Shown: positions 1 through 12,482, counted from the first letter of the stretch. The stretch is 64,000 nucleotides of DNA from Tolumonas lignilytica (GCF_000527035.1 NZ_AZUK01000001.1:2492001-2556000); one strand, 5' to 3'. A program made the numbers and translations. Notes: generated from the sequence alone by a model not told the origin.

Positions 1-86
1 GCCTGATTGATAACAATGTGTTGTTCTTTCAGCACCAGGGCCTTGGCAAATGCAACGCCAGGTGATGCCAGGATACCAGAGATCAT
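1..86 (-). CDS. ptsI: PTS enzyme I, N-terminal fragment (runs off the left edge)
   Basis: Only the first 28 or so codons are present. The reading from the ATG at 84-86 (minus strand) gives [20 protein letters not shown], which is the recognisable amino terminus of enzyme I of the phosphoenolpyruvate:sugar phosphotransferase system, the cytoplasmic kinase that takes phosphate from PEP and passes it to HPr. It lies 59 bp downstream of ptsH on the same strand, the usual ptsH-ptsI order, so the two are probably cotranscribed. The catalytic part is outside the window. Confidence 0.88.
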   Translation of the reverse strand, partial: MISGILASPGVAFAKALVLKEQHIVINQ

Positions 87-145
87 AGCCGTACCTATAT
101 TGTGTTAATAGGGATAAAAAAAGTGCAAAAACAGAAAGAGCCGGA

Positions 146-403
146 TTATTCCAGCTCGTCCATCAGTGCTACCAATTTATCAACAGCTTTTTTCTCATCA
201 CTGCCTTCAGCGCGGATAGTGATAGTAGTACCTTTGGTCAGACCCAGAGTTTGCAGTTTGAACAAGCTCTTGGCGCTGGCAGATTTGCCGCCACTGATAA
301 CGGTTACTTCGCTTTGAAATTCTTTTGCTTCTTTAACGAATTGAGCAGCAGGACGTGTGTGCAGGCCGTTTTCAGCAGTAATCAGTACAGACTTCTCGTA
401 CAT
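146..403 (-). CDS. ptsH: HPr phosphocarrier protein
   Basis: An 85-residue protein, exactly the usual HPr length. His15 in NGLHTRPA is the residue phosphorylated by enzyme I, and Ser46 sits in the conserved SAKSLF segment that in Firmicutes is a regulatory site. HPr relays phosphate from enzyme I to sugar-specific EIIA proteins in the cytoplasm. The open frame extends 18 codons further upstream, but the ATG at 401-403 gives the conserved start MYEKSVLI, so the longer start is rejected. ptsI follows directly, and cysK lies upstream on the same strand as in enterobacteria. Confidence 0.96.
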   Translation of the reverse strand: MYEKSVLITAENGLHTRPAAQFVKEAKEFQSEVTVISGGKSASAKSLFKLQTLGLTKGTTITIRAEGSDEKKAVDKLVALMDELE

Positions 404-448
404 TTGTTCACCCCAAATTAAATAAATCCATATTGTCGAGCGCGCTAA

Positions 449-477
449 GGATAGCATTACACAGCTGCTGAGATAAA
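449..477 (-). promoter_or_regulatory. Candidate sigma-70 promoter for ptsHI
   Basis: On the minus strand there is an extended -10 (TGCTATCCT, hexamer at 449-454) about 45 bp before the ptsH start, with a poor -35 (TTATCT, 472-477) at 17 bp. Extended -10 promoters tolerate weak -35 boxes. This is inferred from sequence only. Confidence 0.35.
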
Positions 478-644
478 CGATTTTGCATATTAAATCGAGA
501 TTTTTTGAATAATGTTACCGAGATGTTATTGATAAAATAACGAGTTGTAGTGCTTAAATAGTTGCTTCGTTAATCAAAGAGTGCATGTTTTGCCATATAG
601 GTTATTGAATGTTGACTAACTTGATAAAAGTAAACGATATGGAA

Positions 645-672
645 TAAAAAAAGCACGCTGTCGCGTGCTTTA
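645..672 (-). terminator. Rho-independent terminator of cysK
   Basis: A GC-rich stem (AAGCACGC / GCGTGCTT, tetraloop) at 651-670 is followed on the minus strand by a run of seven T. It lies 24 bp after the cysK stop. Confidence 0.85.
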
Positions 673-695
673 AATGTAAGAGATAAGGGCTGAAC

Positions 696-1664
696 TTATG
701 ATTGCAGCTCTTGTTCCGTGAAAATACCTTGGAACAATACGCTGGAGAGGTAACGCTCACCGGAACTTGGCAGAATGACAACAATTGTTTTGTTTGCAAA
801 TTCAGGCAATTCAGCCAAACGGTTGGCAGCAACCACGGCGGCACCAGAACTGATACCGGCAAGAATGCCTTCTTCTTCCATCAGTCGACGGGCCATGGCA
901 ATGGCATCATCACTAGTCACTTTTTCTACCCGATCCAGCAGCGAGAGATCCAGGTTGCCAGGAATAAAGCCGGCACCAATGCCTTGAATTTTGTGTGGGC
1001 CCGGCTTCAGCTCTTCACCGGCCAGTTTTTGGCTGATCACGGGCGATTCGGCTGGCTCAACAGCCACGGAGATGATTTGCTTGCCCTGTGTTTTCTTGAT
1101 GTAGCGGGAAATCCCGGTAATTGTACCGCCAGTACCAACACCGGCTACTACGACGTCAACCTGACCATCGGTATCATTCCAGATCTCCGGGCCTGTTGTC
1201 TTTTCGTGAATTTCAGGGTTTGCCGGATTTTCAAATTGTTGCAGCAGTACATATTTTTCCGGGTCAGCATTAACCAGCTCTTCTGCCTTGGCAATGGCGC
1301 CTTTCATTCCCAAAGGGCCTTCGGTTAACACCAGATTAGCACCTAATGCTTTCAATAGCTTACGCCGTTCAAGACTCATGGTCGCAGGCATGGTCAGCGT
1401 AATGCCGTAACCGCGTGATGCCGCAACAAAAGCCAGTGCAATCCCGGTATTACCACTGGTTGGCTCAATAATTTCTTTGCCTGGTTTCAGAATGCCTTTT
1501 TTCTCAGCATCCCAAATCAAATTGGCACCGATACGGCATTTCACGCTAAAGCTTGGATTCCGACTTTCAACTTTTGCTAATACATTGCCTTTACTGACGC
1601 GGTTCAGGCGAACCAGAGGCGTATTACCAATGGTCAGTGAGTTATCTGCATAGATTTTGCTCAT
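696..1664 (-). CDS. cysK: Cysteine synthase A (O-acetylserine sulfhydrylase)
   Basis: A 322-residue PLP enzyme that makes L-cysteine from O-acetylserine and sulfide in the cytoplasm. Visible landmarks are the PLP lysine in [13 protein letters not shown] near residue 43, the substrate loop [12 protein letters not shown], the glycine-rich phosphate loop VGTGGTITG, and the C-terminal SSGAAVVAA. The [13 protein letters not shown] version is typical of CysK rather than CysM. An AGGAG ribosome-binding site precedes the ATG. Gene order (ptsH next door, cysZ 2 kb away) matches the enterobacterial cysZ-cysK-ptsHI region. Confidence 0.95.
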   Translation of the reverse strand: MSKIYADNSLTIGNTPLVRLNRVSKGNVLAKVESRNPSFSVKCRIGANLIWDAEKKGILKPGKEIIEPTSGNTGIALAFVAASRGYGITLTMPATMSLERRKLLKALGANLVLTEGPLGMKGAIAKAEELVNADPEKYVLLQQFENPANPEIHEKTTGPEIWNDTDGQVDVVVAGVGTGGTITGISRYIKKTQGKQIISVAVEPAESPVISQKLAGEELKPGPHKIQGIGAGFIPGNLDLSLLDRVEKVTSDDAIAMARRLMEEEGILAGISSGAAVVAANRLAELPEFANKTIVVILPSSGERYLSSVLFQGIFTEQELQS

Positions 1665-1917
1665 GTTCGCTCCTGCGAGTAGGTCTTTATTGGAAGTAGG
1701 TTAATCTTAAATGCAAGGATAGGAAATGCTGTTTTGTTATAACCATATGTAATAACAAGATATAGACCATTACCCAATAAATGCTATTTCTTTGCCGCGT
1801 AAAATAATCAGCGCATGCGGCATTGTTTTAGGCATAATTACATCTATTCAAAATAATAGCGTATTACTTACCCCTGCAAATTCTTCAGAAATAACGTCAG
1901 GGCTAAGGAGGAAAGGA

Positions 1918-3462
1918 ATGCGTGGTAAATTAATGTCGACAGCAGCGGTAGCCCTGTTGGCATGGAGCAGTAATAGTTTTGCTGTTAATGTTGAATATCA
2001 AGGAACATTAACTGATTCGACCTATGAAGCCAAAACGGCCCTGCCGTTGCCTTCTGTTGCCGTTCGGGCTGAATTAACCCAGCAGTTGATGGAAATTGCC
2101 ATTACTGGCATTCATCCTGTTTTTTCTGATAGCTGGATTCAGTTAACCAAACAGCCTGCCTTGGCGCAAAATCCTGAAACCTATTACCGGATATATTCGC
2201 TGTTATCGCAATTTCGTCGCAATTGGCATGCCTTGGATTGGGATTCCAGACAGCATTTCCATCTGAAAAATTTCCGCCCGGATATATCTTCGGTCAGCCG
2301 TCATGACTATGCCGCGTTATTACAAGCCAGTGATGTTGAAAGCCGTATTGATAAATTGAGACCGCAGACGGAAAACTACCTGGCCAGCCGTCGGGTATTA
2401 CTTTCGCTTCTAAATGATTCGCGAAAAGCACCCTGGCCGAAGTTGCCTGATCTAAGAATCAAACCGGGTGATACGCATGAGGCTTTACCTGTCATTCGTG
2501 ATGTCTTGATGCGCAGTGGTGATTTGCAGGCAGAAACATGGACTGCTGAACAAATGAAAAGCCCTGTTTATGATGATCAAACCGTATTGGCTGTTGAACA
2601 TTTTCAGAAACGTCATGGTCTGGATGCTGATGGTGCTATTGGACATCGGACATTGAGCTGGTTACGCCTGCCACCCCAGATCCGAGCTGTGATTTTGGCT
2701 CGCAGTATTTTACGCGGCGATATTCCACAAAATGTTTCATCTCATCGTTATGTACTGGTCAATATTCCTGAGTTTCGTTTGCGGGTGCTAGACAAGCAGC
2801 AGGAAATTTTTACCAGTCGCGTTATTGTCGGAAAAACAGAACGTCCGACCCCGATTTTATCCAGTGAGATATCTAGTATTGTTGTAAACCCTGCATGGCA
2901 TGTTCCATCACGGATACTACAACAGGATTTGGTTCCTAAGTTATTAAAAGACAAGCACTTTCTTGATAAGGGACAATATGAAGTGGTGAACTCACAAGGG
3001 GAGACGGTTGATCCTTCTGAGGTGGTTTGGGATGGCAGCGAAGAGAATTTTCCTTATCGGTTACGGCAAAAACCAGGCGACCACAATGCACTGGGGCGCT
3101 ATAAATTTTATTTACCTAACAACGATGCCATCTACTTACATTCAACATCATCGCCGGGATATTTTAAACGTGACTTACGGGCGCTGAGCTCAGGATGTGT
3201 GCGGGTTGAAGAAGCGGATAGTCTGGCTCGTTTGCTGCTGAAAAACTCCAAATGGGATATGAGTAAACTTGACCAGTTCTTGAAGGAAGATACGACCAAG
3301 TGGCTGCCTGTGGTAGACCCTATCCCTGTTTATACAGTTTATTGGCGTAGTTGGGTTGATAAGAAAGGGCAGTTACAGCTCAGAGACGATATTTATCAAT
3401 TTGATGACGATGCCAAAATGGCAAATACGGCCGTTGTGAATAGTCTGATCGGGCATGGTTAA
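1918..3462 (+). CDS. L,D-transpeptidase, YcbB/LdtD type
   Basis: A 514-residue exported protein. The start at 1918 is chosen because AAGGAGG lies 6 bp upstream and the product begins with a good signal peptide (MRGKLMSTAAVALLAWSSNS then FAVN); the open frame extends upstream to 1792 without a ribosome-binding site. A peptidoglycan-binding repeat (AVEHFQKRHGLDADGAIG) is near residue 220, followed by a YkuD catalytic domain from about residue 275, with His408 and the nucleophile Cys427 in SSGCVRV. Enzymes of this family form 3-3 crosslinks between meso-diaminopimelate residues in the periplasm and resist most beta-lactams. It sits between cysK and cysZ, which are neighbours in enterobacteria. 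Confidence 0.9.
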   Translation: MRGKLMSTAAVALLAWSSNSFAVNVEYQGTLTDSTYEAKTALPLPSVAVRAELTQQLMEIAITGIHPVFSDSWIQLTKQPALAQNPETYYRIYSLLSQFRRNWHALDWDSRQHFHLKNFRPDISSVSRHDYAALLQASDVESRIDKLRPQTENYLASRRVLLSLLNDSRKAPWPKLPDLRIKPGDTHEALPVIRDVLMRSGDLQAETWTAEQMKSPVYDDQTVLAVEHFQKRHGLDADGAIGHRTLSWLRLPPQIRAVILARSILRGDIPQNVSSHRYVLVNIPEFRLRVLDKQQEIFTSRVIVGKTERPTPILSSEISSIVVNPAWHVPSRILQQDLVPKLLKDKHFLDKGQYEVVNSQGETVDPSEVVWDGSEENFPYRLRQKPGDHNALGRYKFYLPNNDAIYLHSTSSPGYFKRDLRALSSGCVRVEEADSLARLLLKNSKWDMSKLDQFLKEDTTKWLPVVDPIPVYTVYWRSWVDKKGQLQLRDDIYQFDDDAKMANTAVVNSLIGHG

Positions 3463-3479
3463 GCGTTTTGTTGGATGTA

Positions 3480-3509
3480 AAAAAGGGAGACGATGAGTCT
3501 CCCTTTTTA
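3480..3509. terminator. Bidirectional terminator between ldt and cysZ
   Basis: The stem AAAAAGGGAGAC / GTCTCCCTTTTT flanks a short loop, with A and T runs on the two sides, so it can end both the plus-strand ldt gene and the converging cysZ gene. Confidence 0.8.
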
Positions 3510-3521
3510 ATTTTCATCGAG

Positions 3522-4262
3522 TTAAACAGATTGGTCTTTCTGGTCATCGATCCACATGGCGGTACTGGCACATATAGCCATCGGCATCAGGAACAAATTG
3601 AGGAAGGGGACCGACCCCAAGAGCACAATTAAACCGCCAAATGAGAGATGGCGCCAACGTCGGCGAGCCAGGAGATGGCGCATGTCCAGAAAAGAGACCC
3701 GGTGATTGTCATAGGGATAATCACAATATTGAATTGCCATCATCCATGCAGAAAATAACAGCCAGATCCACGGGGCAACGAATTGACCGACGACTGGAAT
3801 AAAAAACAAGATAATGCAAAGCAGTGTCCGGGGTAACCAATATTTGAGTTTTTGCCATTCCCGATGAAAGGCATTGTGAATTTCCTTCCAGAGTGGTCGT
3901 TCATCGACCTGATGCAGATCGGATACCAGATATTGTTCCACACGTGCTGCCAACATGCCGTTAAACGGTGCCGCCAGCCAATTTGTAGCCATACCAAAGA
4001 CAAAACTGAACATAAATAAAATCACTAGAATCGCAATTGGCCATAACAGGAAAGTCAGCCAATGCAACCAGTCTGGTAACCACGCATTTAATGCATGCAT
4101 GGCAATATCAAATCGCTGAAACAATAGATAAAAACCGAATGAAAAAAGTAATGTGTTGATTAATAAAGGAAACCAGACATAACGTCTGATACCTGGGCGC
4201 ATCATAAGGTGCATGCCTTGAAGCAGATAACCGACTGCACTAAGGGGTTGAATATTTACCAT
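3522..4262 (-). CDS. cysZ: Sulfate transporter CysZ
   Basis: A 246-residue inner-membrane protein with several hydrophobic segments. It matches the CysZ family in conserved stretches such as PGIRRYVWFPLLINTLL, NWLAAPFNGMLA, FFIPVVGQ and SAWMMAIQYCDYPYDNH. CysZ carries sulfate into the cell for the cysteine pathway. The open frame extends to 4418, but the extension has no family resemblance. The ATG at 4260-4262 is used; one at 4281-4283 (MAVGKTTM...) is also possible because neither has a strong ribosome-binding site. The gene diverges from zipA, as in E. coli. Confidence 0.92.
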   Translation of the reverse strand: MVNIQPLSAVGYLLQGMHLMMRPGIRRYVWFPLLINTLLFSFGFYLLFQRFDIAMHALNAWLPDWLHWLTFLLWPIAILVILFMFSFVFGMATNWLAAPFNGMLAARVEQYLVSDLHQVDERPLWKEIHNAFHREWQKLKYWLPRTLLCIILFFIPVVGQFVAPWIWLLFSAWMMAIQYCDYPYDNHRVSFLDMRHLLARRRWRHLSFGGLIVLLGSVPFLNLFLMPMAICASTAMWIDDQKDQSV

Positions 4263-4635
4263 TGTTGTTTTTCCAACAGCCATACTTATGCCGACTATTA
4301 CAGATAGCCTGATATTTTGGTAGAGTCGAAGGAAGGAGATTTCATTGAAATACGTGATTATCTGTGAATAAGCGTTGTCAGCCAGCACTGCAAAACGGAT
4401 AATGTGAATCAGGAACAAGTACTTATCGTTTATGACGACTAAGCTATAATCGGGTTATGGCAAAAGAAAGCAACTTAATCTGTCTTGACTGATTTCAGGA
4501 TCGATTGACATGGTTTCTTATCAGGACTGTTTTAATGATGAGACATGCCGGATTGCGGGAAAATGCAAGGCGCTGTCTGTAGTCACTGATAAAGGGATGT
4601 CAACAACCAATTAAACATATATAGAGCAACGACAA
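4263..4635. other. Divergent cysZ-zipA intergenic region
   Basis: About 370 bp separates the two starts. A TATAAT hexamer on the plus strand at 4445-4450 could be a -10 for zipA, but no acceptable -35 is seen at 16-18 bp. No convincing small gene, RNA or repeat was recognised. Confidence 0.4.
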
Positions 4636-5412
4636 ATGCAGGATTTGCGAATTGTACTGGTTATTGTGGGCGCACTGGCCATTGCCGCACTGGTAATTCA
4701 TGGCTTATGGACAAATCAACGTAACAAACGGGCGCATCAGAAAAACACCATGCCCAAAGTAGCTCCAGCCAGTAAGAGGAGCGCAGAATCCCGTGATGTC
4801 GATGGATTTGATGCCGATGGCATTGGTAAGGTGCGTGTCGTGCCTCGAAACGGTGGTGCGCCGGTGCGGGATGCAGAACCGGTTATTTCCTCTGTCCCTG
4901 AGTTTTCGGCTGGTGGAGAAGACGATGAAATTGTTGCCGAGCACATTGAGGAACCGGTGACTTCACCATCAGAACCTGCTGTTGCTGTTAAAGGTAATTG
5001 GAAGGATGTTTATGTCATCAACATTTCAGCGCGCGATGGGGCTTATATTTACGGGCGCGACCTAAAACATGCGTTACGTATTTTAGGTTTCCGCTTTGGT
5101 GAGATGGATATTTACCACCGCCATCTGGAAATGGACGGTCAGGGTGAAGTGTTGTTCAGTCTGATCAATATGATCAAACCGGGGACGTTTGAACCGAGTA
5201 AGATGGATCGTCTGATGACGCCAGGGATTTCTCTGTTCATGCAATTACCTTCGGCGGGTCGTGCGTTAGCTCATTTTGATCTGATGCTGAAAGCTGCAGA
5301 TAAATTAGCCAGTGAAGTAGATGGTATTTTGCTTGATGCATCGCGACAGCCATTGAATGAATATTATCTGACACAATGTCGTGAAGAATTAAAAGCTTAC
5401 GACCATCAATAA
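4636..5412 (+). CDS. zipA: Cell division protein ZipA
   Basis: A 258-residue division protein, shorter than the 328 residues of E. coli because the linker is short. One N-terminal membrane helix ([20 protein letters not shown], residues about 4-23) with a basic stretch after it fits the N-out ZipA topology. An acidic linker follows to about residue 120, and then the globular FtsZ-binding domain ([20 protein letters not shown] onward). ZipA tethers FtsZ to the membrane and stabilises the ring. The immediate neighbour ligA is the same as in E. coli. Confidence 0.95.
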   Translation: MQDLRIVLVIVGALAIAALVIHGLWTNQRNKRAHQKNTMPKVAPASKRSAESRDVDGFDADGIGKVRVVPRNGGAPVRDAEPVISSVPEFSAGGEDDEIVAEHIEEPVTSPSEPAVAVKGNWKDVYVINISARDGAYIYGRDLKHALRILGFRFGEMDIYHRHLEMDGQGEVLFSLINMIKPGTFEPSKMDRLMTPGISLFMQLPSAGRALAHFDLMLKAADKLASEVDGILLDASRQPLNEYYLTQCREELKAYDHQ

Positions 5413-5439
5413 CCCGCGATAGGGTGTTATGAATAAAAA

Positions 5440-5467
5440 AGAAGTGCGGCGTTGGCCGCACTTTTTG
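5440..5467 (+). terminator. Hairpin after zipA
   Basis: The stem AAGTGCGGC / GCCGCACTT with a 4-5 base loop is followed by T5. It lies between zipA and ligA, so ligA probably also has its own promoter. Confidence 0.75.
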
Positions 5468-5488
5468 TCTGTAATAAAAACGCTCTGA

Positions 5489-7567
<2,079 letters not shown>

Positions 7568-7582
7568 TGAATGTGTGAGTAT

Positions 7583-7607
7583 GCCGTTTGTTCTCATGAC
7601 AAACGGC
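7583..7607 (+). terminator. Stem-loop after ligA
   Basis: A perfect 9-bp stem GCCGTTTGT / ACAAACGGC with a 7-base loop lies 15 bp after the ligA stop. The T run after it is interrupted, so termination is likely but weaker than usual. Confidence 0.5.
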
Positions 7608-7618
7608 GTTTGCTGGAT

Positions 7619-7759
7619 TTAAGCTTGTTCGCAGATCAGAAAGAACGAACGATGGCGGTGCAGCGTCTTACGGTGTCGGGCAATACGCGCCACCAGACGT
7701 CTCACGCCACTTTGTAGCTTAGGTGTTTTACGTAAACGAATTCTTCGTCTGTTTAACAT
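7619..7759 (-). CDS. Possible small, very basic protein (46 aa)
   Basis: A 46-codon frame that begins MLNRRRIRLRKTPKLQ and is packed with Arg, Lys and His, so strongly cationic. The ATG at 7757-7759 is preceded by an unusually strong purine run (AAAGGGGGGAAG), which is the main support for translation. It lies alone on the minus strand between ligA and purL. I do not recognise a family. It could be a nucleic-acid- or ribosome-associated microprotein, a toxin-like peptide, or chance. The function is unknown. Confidence 0.4.
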   Translation of the reverse strand: MLNRRRIRLRKTPKLQSGVRRLVARIARHRKTLHRHRSFFLICEQA

Positions 7760-7917
7760 AGGGCTTCCCCCCTTTGTAATTGTTGTTTTGTTGTTATCAA
7801 GGTAGTGATAACACATTCGGAATGAGAAAGAAAAGAGAAAAGCGCGGCTTGTTACATAGTTTCAGCCTCATTCCGATATTTAATCGCATAGTTCCGTGAC
7901 AGAACGCTGCTTTTCGG

Positions 7918-7947
7918 TCGACAGTACCCCTCCCGCCTTCCTATAAT
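7918..7947 (+). promoter_or_regulatory. Candidate sigma-70 promoter of purL
   Basis: A TCGACA -35 (7918-7923) and a perfect TATAAT -10 (7942-7947) are 18 bp apart, about 50 bp before the purL start. No PurR-type palindrome resembling ACGCAAACGTTTGCGT was seen nearby. Confidence 0.6.
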
Positions 7948-7997
7948 ACGCGCACTGCAATTTCCCCCCTCTATTACTTAGTGAGAGAACTGGCAAC

Positions 7998-10900
7998 ATG
8001 GAAATCTTACGAGGTGCGCCTGCGCTATCCGAGTTTCGTATCAGCAAATTGAAGGATGCATTTGCTGAAAAATCCTTACCTGTGCATGATGTCTATGCCG
8101 AATATATGCACTTTGCCGATGTCTCGGCTCCCCTCTCGGAGGCGGAACGGGTAATACTGGAAAAATTGTTAACCTATGGCCCGACTATCGCAGAACATAC
8201 GCCGACAGGCTTGCTGGTTCTGGTTACTCCCCGCCCTGGTACTATCTCCCCCTGGTCATCGAAAGCAACAAACATTGCACACAACTGTGGTCTGAAACAA
8301 ATCAGCCGTCTGGAACGTGGCATTGCCTATTACATTACGGCAGATGCGTTAACGGCGGAACAGCAGCAAACCATTGCCGCACTGTTGCATGACCGGATGA
8401 TGGAAAGTGTGTTTGCCGATCTGAATGCAGCTACGGCACTGTTTGCTCACCACGAACCACGCCCACTGACATCAATTGATGTACTGACGGGGGGCCGTGA
8501 TGCTCTGGTGAAAGCCAACATCGAACTGGGTCTGGCACTGGCAGAAGATGAAATTGACTATCTGCTGGAAAGCTTCAAAAAGCTGGGTCGCAACCCGAAC
8601 GATATTGAGCTTTATATGTTTGCGCAGGCTAACTCTGAGCACTGCCGTCATAAGATTTTTAATGCTGACTGGACGATTGATGGTCAGAAACAGGATAAAT
8701 CCCTGTTCAAGATGATCAAAAATACGTTTGAGCAGCACAACGACTATGTACTGTCTGCGTATAAAGACAATGCGGCGGTGATGGTGGGCAGTGAAGCGGG
8801 TCGCTTCTTCCCAAGCCCGGAAACCGGTGAATATCAATATCATCAGGAGCCGATTCACATCCTGATGAAAGTGGAAACCCACAACCATCCGACTGCGATT
8901 TCTCCGTTCCCAGGTGCCGCAACTGGCTCTGGTGGTGAAATTCGTGACGAAGGTGCGACCGGTCGTGGTTCCAAACCAAAAGCGGGCTTGAGTGGTTTCA
9001 CCGTCTCTAACCTGCAGATCCCGGGGCATCGTCAACCATGGGAAACGGATTTTGGAAAGCCAAGTCGTATTGTCAGCGCACTGGACATCATGATTGATGG
9101 CCCACTGGGGAGCGCTGCCTTTAACAACGAGTTTGGTCGTCCGAACATTCTGGGTTACTTCCGTACCTATGAAGAAAAAGTGTCGAGCCACAATGGTGAA
9201 GAGATCCGTGGTTATCACAAGCCAATCATGCTGGCGGGTGGTTTAGGTAATATTCGCGGCGAGCATGTGCAGAAAGGTGAAATTTCTGTCGGCGCGAAAC
9301 TGGTGGTGCTGGGTGGCCCGGCGATGAATATCGGTCTGGGCGGTGGTGCTGCCTCTTCCATGACCTCTGGTCAGTCAGCCGAAGATCTGGATTTTGCATC
9401 AGTACAACGTGAAAACCCGGAAATGGAACGTCGTTGCCAGGAAGTCATTGATCGTTGCTGGCAGATGGGTGAACACAATCCGATCCTGTTTATCCACGAC
9501 GTGGGTGCAGGCGGGTTGTCAAACGCGATGCCTGAGCTGGTGAACGATGGTGGCCGTGGCGGTAATTTCTCACTGCGTGCCATCCCGAATGATGAACCGG
9601 GCATGACCCCGCTGGAAATTTGGTGTAACGAATCGCAGGAACGTTATGTTCTGGCTGTGGCGGCGGATCAGCTGCCATTGTTTGAAGATTTGTGCCGTCG
9701 TGAACGAGCTCAATATGCAGTAATTGGTGAAGCGACAGCAGCACAACACCTGACACTGCAAGACAGTCATTTTGACAATAAACCGATCGATTTGCCGCTG
9801 GATGTGTTGCTGGGTAAAGCACCTAAGATGCATCGGGATGTGACCAGTCTGCAGGTTCAGGGTAAGCCATTGGATCTTACTGGTGTAACGGTGAAAGATG
9901 CAGCGGAACGTGTGATGCGTCTGCCGACCGTTGCGGAAAAAACCTTCCTGATCACCATTGGTGACCGTACCGTAACTGGTCTGGTTGCTCGTGACCAGAT
10001 GGTTGGCCCTTGGCAGATCCCGGTAGCGGATTGCGCGGTAACGGCGGCGTCTTACGACACTTATGCCGGTGAAGCGATGTCAATGGGTGAACGCACACCA
10101 CTGGCATTGCTGGATCATGCTGCATCTGCCCGTATGGCAGTCGCGGAATCACTGACCAACATTGCTTCTGCACAAATCGGTGAAATGAAACGCGTTAAGC
10201 TGTCTGCAAACTGGATGGCTGCAGCGGGTCATCCGGGCGAAGATGCCGGTCTTTACGCCGCAGTTAAAGCGGTGGGTGAAGAGTTGTGCCCTGAGCTGGA
10301 ACTGACTGTACCGGTTGGTAAAGACTCTATGTCGATGAAAACCCGCTGGCAGCAAGATGATGAACAAAAAGAAGTGATTGCTCCGTTGTCACTGATTATC
10401 TCTGCCTTTGCCCGTGTGGATGATGTGCGTAACACCGTCACACCGCAACTGCGTACCGATAAAGGCGAAACCGACCTGATCTTTATTGATTTGGGTAATG
10501 GTAAAAATCGTCTGGGGGCTTCTTGTCTGGCGCAGGTTTACAAACAGCTGGGTGATAAGGCGCCGGATGTTGAGTGTCCATCTCAGCTGAAAGGCTTCTT
10601 CAACGCGATGCAGACATTGGTTGCTGAACGCAAATTGCTGGCTTACCACGACCGTTCCGACGGTGGTCTGTTTGTCACTCTGGCGGAAATGGCCTTTGCC
10701 GGTAAAACAGGGATCAGTGTACAGCTGGATCAGCTGGCTACCGATGATCTGGCCGTCTTGTTCAACGAAGAGCTGGGTGCAGTGATCCAGGTGCGTCGTG
10801 AAGAGAAGGAAGAGATCCTGACCACGCTGGCCGGACACGGCCTGGCAGCCAATGCCTATGTGATTGGTACCCTGAACCAGAAAGATACACTGTGCTTTAC

Positions 10901-11888
10901 TCGTAACGATCAAATCGTGATGTCAGAGCCTCGTGTTTATTTCCGTAAAATCTGGGCGGAAACCACACATCTGATGCAACGGATGCGCGATAACCCGGCT
11001 TGTGCTGACAGCGAACATCAGGCCAAACAGGATGTGAATGATCCGGGTCTGAATGTAAATCTGACCTTCGATCTGAATCAGGATGTCGCAGCGCCGTTTA
11101 TTGCCAAACGAGCTTATCCGAAAGTGGCTATCCTGCGTGAACAGGGCGTGAACTCGCAGAGCGAAATGGCGGCGGCGTTTGATCGTGCTGGTTTCAGTGC
11201 GATTGACGTGCACATGAGCGATATCCTCGAAGGTCGTTTGGATCTGGCTGAATTCCAGGGGCTGGCCGCGTGCGGTGGCTTCTCTTATGGTGACGTGCTG
11301 GGTGCCGGTGAAGGTTGGGCAAAATCGGTGTTGTTTAACAGCCGTGCGCGCGATGCGTTCCAGAGTTTCTTCCATCGCAATGACACCTTTGCATTGGGGA
11401 TCTGTAACGGTTGTCAGATGATGTCAAACCTGCGCGAGCTGATCCCGGGGGCTGATCTGTGGCCACGTTTCGTTCGCAATGAATCTGAACGTTTTGAAGC
11501 CCGTTTCAGTCTGGTCGAAGTGCAACAGTCACCATCTGTATTCTTCCAGGGCATGGCTGGTTCCCGTATGCCGATCGCCGTTTCACATGGTGAAGGCCGA
11601 GTAGAAGTTCGCGATGCTGACCATCTGTCTGCTATCCAGAACAGTGGCACTGTCGCGGTACGTTTTGTGGATCACTACGGTGTTGCAACAGAACGTTATC
11701 CGTTCAACCCGAATGGTTCACCTGCAGGTATTACCGGTCTGACTACCACCGATGGTCGCGTCACGATCATGATGCCGCATCCGGAACGTGTCATGCGTAC
11801 CGTTGCCAACTCATGGCATCCGGATGAATGGGGTGAAAACAGCCCATGGCTGCGCATGTTCCGTAATGCGCGCGTGTTTATCGGGTAA
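7998..11888 (+). CDS. purL: Phosphoribosylformylglycinamidine synthase
   Basis: A 1296-residue single-chain PurL (the large gammaproteobacterial type) that converts FGAR, glutamine and ATP to FGAM in de novo purine synthesis. The N-terminal and linker domains come first, then the duplicated AIRS-like synthetase halves ([42 protein letters not shown], later YHDRSDGG). A C-terminal glutaminase follows from about residue 1040, with nucleophile Cys in GICNGCQMM and the catalytic His-Glu in MMPHPERVM. All parts are intact. It is a single-gene unit with its own promoter and terminator. Confidence 0.98.
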   Translation: MEILRGAPALSEFRISKLKDAFAEKSLPVHDVYAEYMHFADVSAPLSEAERVILEKLLTYGPTIAEHTPTGLLVLVTPRPGTISPWSSKATNIAHNCGLKQISRLERGIAYYITADALTAEQQQTIAALLHDRMMESVFADLNAATALFAHHEPRPLTSIDVLTGGRDALVKANIELGLALAEDEIDYLLESFKKLGRNPNDIELYMFAQANSEHCRHKIFNADWTIDGQKQDKSLFKMIKNTFEQHNDYVLSAYKDNAAVMVGSEAGRFFPSPETGEYQYHQEPIHILMKVETHNHPTAISPFPGAATGSGGEIRDEGATGRGSKPKAGLSGFTVSNLQIPGHRQPWETDFGKPSRIVSALDIMIDGPLGSAAFNNEFGRPNILGYFRTYEEKVSSHNGEEIRGYHKPIMLAGGLGNIRGEHVQKGEISVGAKLVVLGGPAMNIGLGGGAASSMTSGQSAEDLDFASVQRENPEMERRCQEVIDRCWQMGEHNPILFIHDVGAGGLSNAMPELVNDGGRGGNFSLRAIPNDEPGMTPLEIWCNESQERYVLAVAADQLPLFEDLCRRERAQYAVIGEATAAQHLTLQDSHFDNKPIDLPLDVLLGKAPKMHRDVTSLQVQGKPLDLTGVTVKDAAERVMRLPTVAEKTFLITIGDRTVTGLVARDQMVGPWQIPVADCAVTAASYDTYAGEAMSMGERTPLALLDHAASARMAVAESLTNIASAQIGEMKRVKLSANWMAAAGHPGEDAGLYAAVKAVGEELCPELELTVPVGKDSMSMKTRWQQDDEQKEVIAPLSLIISAFARVDDVRNTVTPQLRTDKGETDLIFIDLGNGKNRLGASCLAQVYKQLGDKAPDVECPSQLKGFFNAMQTLVAERKLLAYHDRSDGGLFVTLAEMAFAGKTGISVQLDQLATDDLAVLFNEELGAVIQVRREEKEEILTTLAGHGLAANAYVIGTLNQKDTLCFTRNDQIVMSEPRVYFRKIWAETTHLMQRMRDNPACADSEHQAKQDVNDPGLNVNLTFDLNQDVAAPFIAKRAYPKVAILREQGVNSQSEMAAAFDRAGFSAIDVHMSDILEGRLDLAEFQGLAACGGFSYGDVLGAGEGWAKSVLFNSRARDAFQSFFHRNDTFALGICNGCQMMSNLRELIPGADLWPRFVRNESERFEARFSLVEVQQSPSVFFQGMAGSRMPIAVSHGEGRVEVRDADHLSAIQNSGTVAVRFVDHYGVATERYPFNPNGSPAGITGLTTTDGRVTIMMPHPERVMRTVANSWHPDEWGENSPWLRMFRNARVFIG

Positions 11889-11903
11889 TCGGTCAAGGTA
11901 TAT

Positions 11904-11936
11904 AAAAAGCCGCTCATCAAAGAGCGGCTTTTTTAT
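11904..11936. terminator. Bidirectional terminator between purL and the NlpC gene
   Basis: The stem AAAAAGCCGCTC / GAGCGGCTTTTTT has a 6-base loop with A and T runs on opposite sides. It serves purL and can also end the converging yceB-nlpC unit. Confidence 0.88.
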
Positions 11937-11981
11937 TTCTGAATCTTTTTATTTTCGAGAACTGAGTATTCGACGTTAACT

Positions 11982-12482
11982 CTATTGCGACAGACGGCGG
12001 GCCTGCCAGTAACTACGTTGCCAGTAGGGTTGATTCAGATCAGAAATCATGACGCCTTTTGTGGTGGAGGCGTGCAGGAATCTGTTTTTTTCCACCATCA
12101 CACCCACATGGCGAGTGCGTTTGCCGATATTGAAAAAGACCAGATCGCCGGGGCGTAATTGTCGGCTGGAAATTGCATGGCCGAGTTGTGCCTGACTACC
12201 GGTATCGCGGGGTAACTGCATGGCAAATTGCTGACGGAATGTCAGTTGGACAAAGCCGGAACAATCTACCCCTCTGCGGCTTTCGCCGCCATCTCGATAA
12301 GGTACGCCCTTCCAGGCCTTGTATTGGTCATAGAGTGCGGTACGCGTATAAACCGGATCGCTGAGCCCTGATGAATAGTGGGGTGGTGATTCTATCTGAC
12401 TTTGGCAACCAGCAAGGAACAGCGTCAACAGTATGACTCTGCGTAACAAAGTGGGCATCACGAATCGTGAAACAGGATTCAT
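11982..12482 (-). CDS. NlpC/P60 family lipoprotein (peptidoglycan endopeptidase)
   Basis: A 166-residue protein with a lipoprotein signal ending in the lipobox LAGC and an NlpC/P60 cysteine peptidase domain. The catalytic Cys is in GVDCSGFVQ and the His in RHVGVMV, followed by a third polar residue (His) in RFLHAST. Relatives (NlpC, Spr/MepS) cleave peptidoglycan peptide bonds at the outer membrane. Its ATG overlaps the stop of the upstream yceB-like gene by 4 bases, indicating translational coupling. An alternative start nine codons later (MPTLLRRVILL) would also give a good lipoprotein signal. Confidence 0.88.
   Translation of the reverse strand: MNPVSRFVMPTLLRRVILLTLFLAGCQSQIESPPHYSSGLSDPVYTRTALYDQYKAWKGVPYRDGGESRRGVDCSGFVQLTFRQQFAMQLPRDTGSQAQLGHAISSRQLRPGDLVFFNIGKRTRHVGVMVEKNRFLHASTTKGVMISDLNQPYWQRSYWQARRLSQ

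Noticed and set aside
1792-1917. 42-codon N-terminal extension of the L,D-transpeptidase
   Set aside because: The strong ribosome-binding site and the signal peptide place the start at 1918.
3740-4003. Long open frames antisense to real genes (for example inside cysZ, purL, ligA, nifX, leuA)
   Set aside because: Each lies within a well-supported gene on another frame and has no homology, ribosome-binding site or protein-like composition.
4263-4418. 52-codon extension of CysZ
   Set aside because: It would exceed the usual CysZ length and shows no family resemblance.
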